This document shows, piece by piece, positions 1-6,049 of a stretch of DNA of 6,049 bases. The stretch is taken from the NCBI GenBank assembly GCA_937897365.1, contig CALCOP010000119.1, positions 1-6,049 on the forward strand. The letters run 5' to 3'. The notes under the pieces are model-generated. The model ran no database searches. It saw only the letters and a list, made by a program, of their open reading frames with translations, and was not told where the DNA came from. This DNA is from an uncultured euryarchaeote. Lineage in GTDB: Archaea > Thermoplasmatota > Poseidoniia > Poseidoniales > Poseidoniaceae. The position numbers were made by a program, and so were the translations under genes. Within the stretch, counting starts at the first letter, position 1, and each line of letters begins with the position of its first letter.

Positions 1-1314
1 TCCACCGCCTCCGCCATCTTGTTCAAAACCGTCTTCAAAATTGAACGTTATTTGTTCACCTGCACCCTTGATGAGTAATTCTCCTTCCCCTCCGAAGGAT
101 GTGATTTCGAGGTATTCACCCGGTTCTTCCAATTGTACGAAAAAGAACAGTTCCTGTCCTGCAGGTGCTTCAATTCCTGAAATCTCTTCACCGTTGAAAA
201 GTTCGATAGGTGTTCCATCATAACTCCAAACATACCGGTCCTCAAAGGATGCGGTAATCATAACATTCGCAAAAATCTCATCGGTGTAAACCAAAATATA
301 CCACATTCCAGGTGCTGGGTCATTGAACCCGACCATATCACCAGCACCGGGACTGCCTGAACGATAATCGAAGTTTGCAACATCGGGAGCTTCCAAATAT
401 TGCAAGAAGAGTGTCGCTTCACCATAGCCTTCAGAAAGGTCAACTTCAAGACGTTCGGTGCTCGCTGGAACGTCAATCTTGAAGTATTGCATAAGGCCAT
501 CATATCCGCTCAATGGTCCGTATTCAATCCCTGGCGAGAGTTCGATGGCGTCCTCAGGTTCAACATTATCTGGCGCATAGGCAAAACTTGCTCTGATGGT
601 GTAATCAAGTGCACGTCCGTACGTAAATGCCGATACATAGTATGTACCGGGTTCTACATCATACAGTGTTGCTATTTCCTCATTCCCAGGACCAGTACTC
701 CAAGCCAACTTCGAAGAAATATCCTCCGAATCGTCTTCACCGAAGAAAAAATCATCGAACAAGTCAAATGGATCTGGGACTGTTAGCCAAGATAGCCCAA
801 GATTGATGTTGCCAGTACCGTCGTAGGTTTCAACCGATAGACTGGCAAGTGGTTCGGTAACATTCACGTAGTAATACAAAATTCTCTCGTCAAGTGGCGC
901 CTGACGGCCAACATCAATCGATTGATCTGTAACTGGAATGCTGTTCTTTAGTTCTGTCATTTCACTCAATTCAGGTGGTGGGTCCGCAACAACCCATGTC
1001 AATGTGATTGTGAGGTCCTCAACATCTTCAGTCGGGATGATAACAAACCACCATGTTCCAGTATCAGGCCAACTCCAATCCTCCCAAAGATAACTAAATT
1101 CAGCAACGAAGTGGTCATCATGGTCCCATGAACTTGGAATAGATTCATGAGAAATGTAAACGTCAATATCGATTGGTTCTTTTTCGAACTGACCCCATGC
1201 GAACATGTTCAGATACATTTCTTTGGTCATATCTTCAATGTCTGCATAAAACAGAAGTTGGTCACCTGCATCAACTGAATCAATAGTGATATCTTCATCG
1301 TTGAGCAATTCAAC
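1..1314 (-). repeat. Four degenerate PPC-like (pre-peptidase C-terminal) beta-sandwich repeats in the exported protein
   Basis: Residues about 383-490, 507-627, 634-739 and 748 onwards share one pattern: an 'E-L-x-x-G/D' opening, a 'Q-x-x-F/Y-Y-x-x-V' strand, then a 'P/T-G-T/M-W/Y-Y/W-x-V' strand and a closing beta strand. The matching third strands are TGTWWFVII at 468-475, PGTYYVSAF at 604-612 and PGMWYILVY at 717-725. The closing strands read LTITLTW, YTIRASF and VMITASF. The fourth copy is cut by the window or merges into the Gly linker. The repeats are diverged, so this is old protein-level duplication and no DNA-level repeat is apparent. Such domains are common at the C-terminal side of secreted proteins, where they act as spacers or binding modules. 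Confidence 0.6.
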
Positions 1315-2460
1315 TGCTTGCATTACAATTGTGCCATCTGGCATAACCCAGTCTGCTCCATGAATTTCTCCAGTGTTGTTCACATTGTCCGAGGTTATCG
1401 AGCCTTCACCTTCTGCAAAGGTCCAATTTGAAATCCAGTTCGTCGTCGTATTGACCGCAGAGGACCCAATCGAAATATTATCGAGTAATCCTTCAAAGAA
1501 ATTGCAGTCACAGCCGGCACCCATGCTCGCGATAAAGAGTTCATCGCATGAATCACCGGAGGTAAAACAGTCATTCGAACCAAAGTCACCTTGAGGAATC
1601 ATTGAATTTTCAGCAGAAATATTTCCTGCATGCTCGCCGTTAATGGTAAATTGCCCACCAACAGATTCAACAAGTTCGATCTCGATGTGGTTCCATTGAT
1701 TTGCAGCGATGGTCATATTGGAGAGCGGGTGCTTTGAGAGGCTGTATTCAGAGGCATAACCTACTGCACCATTGTTGAGATACATGCCCCAGCCGTAATC
1801 ACCTTTCATGGTGATAAATTGGATGCCTTGAGTTGTGTAAGGAAAAACCCATGCTGAAAGATGCAAGCCTCCAGAAATGTTGAGAGAATCACTATGCGGA
1901 ACTACAATTTTATCGCCATCCCCATTGAAGCGTAGCGAAAAATCAGCCCCTTCGCCAACCTCAACAACTCCGTAAACAGGGAAATATTGTGGGTCATTTT
2001 CAAGGTCGTTCCAGGTTCCCGGCATAATGTTACCCATGTTGGTACTCGCTATGTGAACAAAATCCTCATCGCCCCCTTGTGAAGGCTGGCTGTCGCCCCA
2101 GTTATTGTAGTAGAAAGGAGCACCATCGTGCCACTTGTAATAGCCGTCGTCACCAGAAGAAGACAATCCGGTCCAGAGGTGCCTTGATTGGTTATCAAAC
2201 GTCGAAAAGGTATCAAAAATCCACTGATTTTCTGCTTCATCGTTAATTGTTGTCAAGAAACCATCCAAGCCACGAGCAGCATCAGCGGCGTCTTCCCAAG
2301 AACTCGCACTAAGGAGGTGATATGTGTGGTTGTTTTGAGGGTTGACTGCGGTATCAAGTATCTCAATTCCGGTGGAGTTTTCCGCCTCTGCTGTGGCAAA
2401 GAGTGGAGATAGCGAACTCAAGAAGAAAAGTGAAAGAACAATGACTACCTTTGCTTTCAT
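1..2460 (-). CDS. Exported multidomain protein: C-type lectin-like, LamG and PPC-like repeats (3' end outside window)
   Basis: The frame is open for 820 codons from the ATG at 2460 to the window edge with no stop, so the C-terminus is missing. Residues 1-24 form a signal peptide (MKAK, then a hydrophobic stretch ending SPLFATA) with no lipobox; cleavage is likely after A24 or A26. Residues 45-168 look like a C-type lectin-like domain, with LWTGL, NNW, QPS and a WND triplet at 150-152. Residues 172-372 fit a LamG/concanavalin-A-like fold, with SLRFNGDGD at the start and a W-x-F-x-E-G-x-G tail. At least four PPC-like beta-sandwich repeats follow, with PGTYYVSAF- and PGMWYILVY-type strands, and the visible part ends in D-GGGGG. 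An in-frame ATG at 2472 could add MDFI; 2460 is preferred because it puts the basic residues right at the N-terminus and has GGA seven bases upstream. From family knowledge these domains bind glycans or calcium outside the cell. Ligand and anchoring are unknown. Confidence 0.85.
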   Translation of the reverse strand, partial: MKAKVVIVLSLFFLSSLSPLFATAEAENSTGIEILDTAVNPQNNHTYHLLSASSWEDAADAARGLDGFLTTINDEAENQWIFDTFSTFDNQSRHLWTGLSSSGDDGYYKWHDGAPFYYNNWGDSQPSQGGDEDFVHIASTNMGNIMPGTWNDLENDPQYFPVYGVVEVGEGADFSLRFNGDGDKIVVPHSDSLNISGGLHLSAWVFPYTTQGIQFITMKGDYGWGMYLNNGAVGYASEYSLSKHPLSNMTIAANQWNHIEIELVESVGGQFTINGEHAGNISAENSMIPQGDFGSNDCFTSGDSCDELFIASMGAGCDCNFFEGLLDNISIGSSAVNTTTNWISNWTFAEGEGSITSDNVNNTGEIHGADWVMPDGTIVMQAVELLNDEDITIDSVDAGDQLLFYADIEDMTKEMYLNMFAWGQFEKEPIDIDVYISHESIPSSWDHDDHFVAEFSYLWEDWSWPDTGTWWFVIIPTEDVEDLTITLTWVVADPPPELSEMTELKNSIPVTDQSIDVGRQAPLDERILYYYVNVTEPLASLSVETYDGTGNINLGLSWLTVPDPFDLFDDFFFGEDDSEDISSKLAWSTGPGNEEIATLYDVEPGTYYVSAFTYGRALDYTIRASFAYAPDNVEPEDAIELSPGIEYGPLSGYDGLMQYFKIDVPASTERLEVDLSEGYGEATLFLQYLEAPDVANFDYRSGSPGAGDMVGFNDPAPGMWYILVYTDEIFANVMITASFEDRYVWSYDGTPIELFNGEEISGIEAPAGQELFFFVQLEEPGEYLEITSFGGEGELLIKGAGEQITFNFEDGFEQDGGGGG

Positions 2461-2528
2461 GATAAAATCCATACAACGCTAACTTATCAAGCAATGGGTG
2501 GATTGTATGAGAGCATTTCATTACGATA
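2461..2528 (-). promoter_or_regulatory. Short intergenic region; possible weak TATA-like box and start signals for the exported-protein gene
   Basis: This is the 68-base gap between the helicase stop codon and the ATG of the next gene. Read on the minus strand, a TTGATAAG element has its GATAAG core at 2483-2488, about 23-28 bases before the ATG at 2460. That is where a TATA box would sit if the gene had its own leaderless archaeal transcript. It is a poor match, and the alternative is read-through from the helicase gene. GGA with seven bases of spacing before the ATG is the only Shine-Dalgarno-like sequence, and it is weak. No oligo-T tract that would clearly end the helicase transcript is seen directly after its stop. 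Confidence 0.2.
2470..2509 (-). repeat. 7-bp perfect inverted repeat in the intergenic gap
   Basis: CATACAA at 2470-2476 pairs with TTGTATG at 2503-2509, and one G-T pair can be added at each end of the stem. The arms are separated by 26 bases. The arm nearest the downstream gene contains the alternative in-frame ATG at 2470-2472 and is followed on the minus strand by GATTTT. It could be a hairpin in the leader of the exported-protein gene, a weak terminator for the helicase, or an operator for a dimeric regulator. The long loop and short AT-rich stem make chance a real possibility. Confidence 0.25.
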
Positions 2529-5500
2529 CTACTTGAGACGCTTGCCCCCAATCCTCAATTCTGTTTGCAATGGCATTTGATGTTCCCATGCAAATTCTTT
2601 GACAATGCGCCAAGCCTTTTCAGAACCTTCGTAATCTTTGACCTCGATGATATTGTTACGTGTATTGGCTTTGAAAGCAGCAACTGGCTCTGCATTCTTG
2701 AAGACAAGATATGCTGAACCAAAGCCAAATCTCTCTTTTAGAATATCAGCGAAGTAGGGAGCTATAGGGTCGCTTGGTGGAAGGACGAAATCTCGAATTG
2801 GTGGGATATCCTTCGCTTCTTCAAGCAAGTTTTTGCGACCCCAGCACACTTGGTCAAGGTCTTCAATTAGGAAACCTTTGACTAAGGTTTCATCTTCTTC
2901 AAACGAAGTGAGCACAGATTTAATTTCCTCAGGCTTGAATGGGGTTCCTGCAAGACGTAGAATCTGTTTGAGCGTGATAACTGGGAATTCTTTCACCAAA
3001 TTTCTGAGATACTCACGTCTCAACTCAATCCGATCGACTTCTTTAGAAATCTTGACTGTTCGGAATCCACCTCTGAAGTCTTGGACAATATGACCGGATC
3101 GAACCAATGGTTGTATTAATTTCCTAAACTCTGATTGTGTTAGAGCATGACGCTCTTTGAACAAATTCGGGTCTGAATTTGTGCTAAAGAATTCAATAAT
3201 ATCCCAAAGTTCATCCTCAGGAGGTTCGCCACGAATGGCAAGCAAATTTTGGAAATGTTCGTACGTCGACCAGACTTGATGCCCTCGTAGATTAACGCCT
3301 TGATGCAATCGATTTGCACTTGCCATACTTTTGAGGTCAACGCGATAAAGTTCACATCTTCCTCGGAGTGCGAAATCATCACGTATTTCACCAACTTTCT
3401 TTACCGCCGCACTTTCATGTTCAAGACGAGTTTTCTGGTGCAGATGATGTTGATAGAAAAGAGCACGCTCCGCAATTTCTCTTGGTTGCGGGTCAACGAC
3501 ACCTCCTCGAATCATGCGCTCTCCTGCCATCTTGAAGCCAATTGACTCAAGAGCTAAACGAGTCTTGTCGTCGAGATTCGTTACAGGTTCACTGTTGAAG
3601 TTCGACATCACTGCAACATCGACTAATTGGTCTGCATGATTTTCCAAAAGGAGTTCAAAAGCAGAACAAAACTCGTCCAAGTACGCTGTGGGAACATGCA
3701 AATCTTTGATGACCAAGTAATCGTTTACCTTGAACATCAACACTTTGCCAATGGGATCGATGCCCTTGAAGACGGGGAGATACCAACCTCGGTCCAGGAC
3801 ACTTCGAACCTCCCAAATGAAACGAGAAACATAGGGGTCTGATTGTGTGAGGATTCGCATTGATCGGTCTTCTCTTCGTGGTCGTTGAAGTAAATCCACT
3901 TCTTCGGGCATGCAGTAGAACGCTTCTGGGTCCGGAACCAACGCCATGACCTTTGCAATTCGACCTTCTTTCTCCAAATTCATGAGGGCGACTGTCAGGT
4001 CTTCAAAGGACCGAGATACATAGAAACGCAGGGTATTGCCTTTAACCGGACCCATACGTCGAATAATTTCGACTAAGGCGCTTTCAAAATCAAGAGCATC
4101 ATAAACACCGTGCACTCTGTGGAAAAGTGATAAGCGACGCCTTCGACCAGATACATCTTCAAATTGTTTAACGACAAGCATTTGACGCTCTAAGTTTGAC
4201 ATCGCATATTTGATGTCACGTTGTAACGCACGATGCTCGTCACCCTTGGGGAAATCTTGCAGGATTTCTTGGCGTGTAAGATTTTCACCAATTGGTATTC
4301 GTCGCAAGAGCTCTTCTTCCATCGGTCCAATCCAAGGTTCGGGTTTCAAACCAAGCAACATTGGTATCGTATCCTTATTTGTATAGCCCATCCTGTTGTG
4401 GAGAAGTCGACCCATGATGACGTCTGAATCCAATTGCATATCCTGCCAATCCTTGAATCGGAAATCAGTTACTCGATACAGCAGTTCTTGTTGCTTTTGG
4501 AAAAGAACATGGGAGTCAAATGCTGCAAAACCATCGTTGTATTGCTTGAAAGTCTTGTCTAAAACGAGATTTTGTACCCAGCGGTATTCAACGACTTCAT
4601 CGGAGCCATCAATCAACCGATGTTCGTCAATCTTGAGAATATATTCGGCGTCGTCGGTTTGTTTATAGAAACCAACTGAGAGAACGTTACGTGTTTCAAG
4701 TTCCAGTAAAATTCGGTCAACCATTTTTCGTGGGAACGGTAAACGGTTACTAAGAACATCCCCTGTTTGAGGCCCCTCACTTCCAAGCATTTCGATTATT
4801 TTCACACGTAATGCTTCGTGCGGATCTCCAAGTTCTTTATCTTCCCAAGCCGTTGGAACTCTACCATCAAATTTCGTCGCAACCTTGTAAGAAAGACCGC
4901 TGATGTGGAGTTCACGTAAATCATCGACATCTCCACCTCCATTCATGGAAAGGCAACCGAGAGTACCGTGAATTTCTGCCATAAACGTGCTGAACCATTT
5001 GCCGTCTAATTCTGTAGCGCCAGTTCCGTCAAGCTTGGTTATTTTTCCTTCTTGGCAGAGTACTTCAACCCAATTTCGAATGACATCCATTTCGATGTCC
5101 TTGAGTTTCTCGTTGTACAATGGATTTTGGAATGATGAGTCAAGCCCCCCACCATGAGACATGAGAGTAAACAATTCAGAGGCGTTTTCAGGAATGGGAG
5201 CTTTGTCAAGGTAAAATTTTGTTAATTGTTCTGGAGTTAATTCAGTTGCAAGACTACGTGTGCCGAGAAGCCGTTGTAATACAGCAGGGTCGATGTCCTT
5301 GACGAGGAAGGCACGTGTTTTCATTGCCATCAAATCTTCAAACGCAGACATGAAAAGCGACATACCAAGCCGTGAGGGGACAGTGACTTTGTTGTGAACA
5401 ATGCGAGCATCACCCGTTAGACAGAGGCTCAAAAATTGTTGAAGACTCTTCATGTCAATATCGCCGAACATAATTTCATTTTTCGCTTCCCTCATCAGAA

Positions 5501-6049
5501 GGCTATCATCGATTGTTCGGTGTTTATTCAGCAGAGCATCAGCTCGTTGCTGGAATTGTTGAGGGCTGATTTCTTCAGCTCCAATTCGCTTAGGAATAAT
5601 CATTGAACGACCTGAAACCTCTCTAAATCTCTTTGCAAATATTTGAGTATTTACGATGTAACGCTCAATAACCTCAGTGTAGTCATTGTCTCTGAAAGCC
5701 TGATACATTTGCCCAGGGTCGACTTCTTCTGAGGTCCGTATTAACAAACCATTTTCATCAAACGATAATTCAATCACAGAAATATTGTTTGATTCCGCAA
5801 GACCTGCCATGAAATATCCGAGGGCAGTATTGAATCCTCTGCCTCTACAAGTGGTGATCATATATGTCGGGTGACCACCCGAAATGACTTGCTCAACAAG
5901 GATCCTGTTTGGGTCAGGAACCTGAAACGAATCAATGGAATGTTCTTCCAAATGTCGCGCTATAGCATTCGACACATCTGCAGAAAGTCCGTATGCATCA
6001 CGAAGAAGTGTGCGAGGGTCTTGCTCTCTTCGCAAAGCAACGATACAGT
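2529..6049 (-). CDS. lhr: Lhr-type ATP-dependent DNA helicase, C-terminal part (5' end outside window)
   Basis: The frame is open from the window edge to a TAG at 2529-2531. Numbering from the TTG at 6033-6035, residues about 42-235 match the DEAD-associated domain that follows the motor in Lhr helicases: NRILVEQ, then GRGFNTALGYFMAGLAE, then the hallmark NTQIFAKRFREVSGRS at 129-144 and the QQFQQRADALLNKHR segment. Next come a poorly recognised stretch (about 277-402), a winged helix at 405-475 with the Lhr-like VLSVGFY turn, further winged helices near 585-640 and 648-710, an AlkZ/HTH_42-like beta region at 727-811, and a second such module at 1004-1163. The TTG is unlikely to be the true start: the frame continues upstream through Cys-Ile-Val-Ala, and the RecA1, RecA2 and first winged-helix domains must lie beyond the edge. 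Family members are 3'-5' DNA translocases linked to DNA repair, acting in the cytoplasm. With a normal motor the whole protein would exceed about 1600 residues, closer to long bacterial Lhr than to the short archaeal Lhr core. Confidence 0.82.
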   Translation of the reverse strand, partial: CIVALRREQDPRTLLRDAYGLSADVSNAIARHLEEHSIDSFQVPDPNRILVEQVISGGHPTYMITTCRGRGFNTALGYFMAGLAESNNISVIELSFDENGLLIRTSEEVDPGQMYQAFRDNDYTEVIERYIVNTQIFAKRFREVSGRSMIIPKRIGAEEISPQQFQQRADALLNKHRTIDDSLLMREAKNEIMFGDIDMKSLQQFLSLCLTGDARIVHNKVTVPSRLGMSLFMSAFEDLMAMKTRAFLVKDIDPAVLQRLLGTRSLATELTPEQLTKFYLDKAPIPENASELFTLMSHGGGLDSSFQNPLYNEKLKDIEMDVIRNWVEVLCQEGKITKLDGTGATELDGKWFSTFMAEIHGTLGCLSMNGGGDVDDLRELHISGLSYKVATKFDGRVPTAWEDKELGDPHEALRVKIIEMLGSEGPQTGDVLSNRLPFPRKMVDRILLELETRNVLSVGFYKQTDDAEYILKIDEHRLIDGSDEVVEYRWVQNLVLDKTFKQYNDGFAAFDSHVLFQKQQELLYRVTDFRFKDWQDMQLDSDVIMGRLLHNRMGYTNKDTIPMLLGLKPEPWIGPMEEELLRRIPIGENLTRQEILQDFPKGDEHRALQRDIKYAMSNLERQMLVVKQFEDVSGRRRRLSLFHRVHGVYDALDFESALVEIIRRMGPVKGNTLRFYVSRSFEDLTVALMNLEKEGRIAKVMALVPDPEAFYCMPEEVDLLQRPRREDRSMRILTQSDPYVSRFIWEVRSVLDRGWYLPVFKGIDPIGKVLMFKVNDYLVIKDLHVPTAYLDEFCSAFELLLENHADQLVDVAVMSNFNSEPVTNLDDKTRLALESIGFKMAGERMIRGGVVDPQPREIAERALFYQHHLHQKTRLEHESAAVKKVGEIRDDFALRGRCELYRVDLKSMASANRLHQGVNLRGHQVWSTYEHFQNLLAIRGEPPEDELWDIIEFFSTNSDPNLFKERHALTQSEFRKLIQPLVRSGHIVQDFRGGFRTVKISKEVDRIELRREYLRNLVKEFPVITLKQILRLAGTPFKPEEIKSVLTSFEEDETLVKGFLIEDLDQVCWGRKNLLEEAKDIPPIRDFVLPPSDPIAPYFADILKERFGFGSAYLVFKNAEPVAAFKANTRNNIIEVKDYEGSEKAWRIVKEFAWEHQMPLQTELRIGGKRLK
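2547..4094 (-). repeat. Two copies of a winged-helix plus AlkZ/HTH_42-like module within the Lhr C-terminal extension
   Basis: Residues about 648-811 (3603-4094) and 1004-1163 (2547-3026) align without large gaps. Each copy starts with a helix ending in a G/F-P-V turn (MGPV at 661-664, FPVI at 1017-1020). Then follow a recognition-helix region, an I/V-L-x-x-S-D-P motif (SDP at 732-734 and 1088-1090), a V-F-K strand (755-757 and 1111-1113), and an I-x-x-K-D strand (774-778, and 1130-1134 reading IEVKD). The P-V to SDP spacing is 69 and 70 residues. Identity is low, so this is a protein-level duplication. E. coli Lhr is known to carry an AlkZ-like C-terminal domain; assigning both copies here to that fold is my inference. 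Confidence 0.5.

Noticed and set aside
400..786. 128-codon open frame on the plus strand
   Set aside because: It lies antisense within the exported-protein gene. Its translation shows no domain or signal peptide, while the minus-strand frame reads as coherent PPC-like repeats.
2461..2528. Rho-independent-style terminator after the helicase gene
   Set aside because: The only inverted repeat has a short AT-containing stem, a 26-base loop and just four T residues after it, so a terminator call is not supported.
2363..2551. 62-codon minus-strand frame spanning the intergenic gap
   Set aside because: It overlaps both the end of the helicase and the signal peptide of the exported protein in another frame, and its translation shows no recognisable feature.
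2833..4668. Several 60-90 codon plus-strand frames opposite the helicase gene
   Set aside because: All are antisense to a confidently coding region and are rich in Ser, Arg, Cys and Thr as expected of shadow frames. None has family similarity that I can see.
6033..6035. TTG as the start codon of the helicase gene
   Set aside because: The frame stays open upstream to the window edge, and the first visible residues lie just before the DEAD-associated domain, which in Lhr proteins follows the RecA motor. The gene is better read as 5'-truncated by the window.
1..6049. A defence island, CRISPR array, mobile element or new multi-gene system
   Set aside because: Only two genes are present, neither is flanked by direct or terminal repeats, and no transposase, integrase, nuclease or toxin-antitoxin pair is visible. 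The Lhr helicase alone is a housekeeping-type repair protein.

Overview
The window holds two large protein-coding genes, both on the minus strand and both cut by a window edge, separated by 68 bases. Coding density is very high. No tRNA, rRNA, CRISPR array, insertion sequence or attachment site is visible. Base composition is moderate (somewhat below 50% G+C by eye).

Right part (2529-6049, minus): the C-terminal part, about 1170 codons, of a very large Lhr-type DNA helicase. The visible portion begins just before the DEAD-associated domain that follows the two RecA domains and winged helix in Lhr proteins. It then runs through a long C-terminal extension of winged-helix modules and two copies of an AlkZ/HTH_42-like module. 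The helicase motor itself lies outside the window, so the gene is 5'-truncated here.

Left part (1-2460, minus): an open frame of 820 codons that starts with a clear signal peptide and runs off the window without a stop. It encodes an exported protein with a cysteine-free C-type lectin-like domain, a LamG/concanavalin-A-like domain, and at least four PPC-like beta-sandwich repeats. The visible part ends in an Asp-Gly5 run that looks like a linker. I infer an extracellular, surface-associated carbohydrate- or particle-binding protein.

Organism: the style of the exported protein (short non-lipoprotein signal peptide, many N-glycosylation sequons, acidic composition, PPC repeats, Gly-rich tail) beside a giant Lhr helicase suggests a marine planktonic archaeon. 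A Marine Group II (Poseidoniales)-like euryarchaeon is my best guess. This is an inference from general style, not from a marker gene, and a bacterium is not excluded.

The two genes share a strand and could be co-transcribed, but nothing links their functions: one is nuclear-type DNA repair/helicase, the other cell-surface. I see no defence cassette or other multi-gene system. The most interesting items are the domain architecture of the lectin/LamG/PPC protein, its single cysteine cluster, and the internal duplication in the helicase's C-terminal extension.
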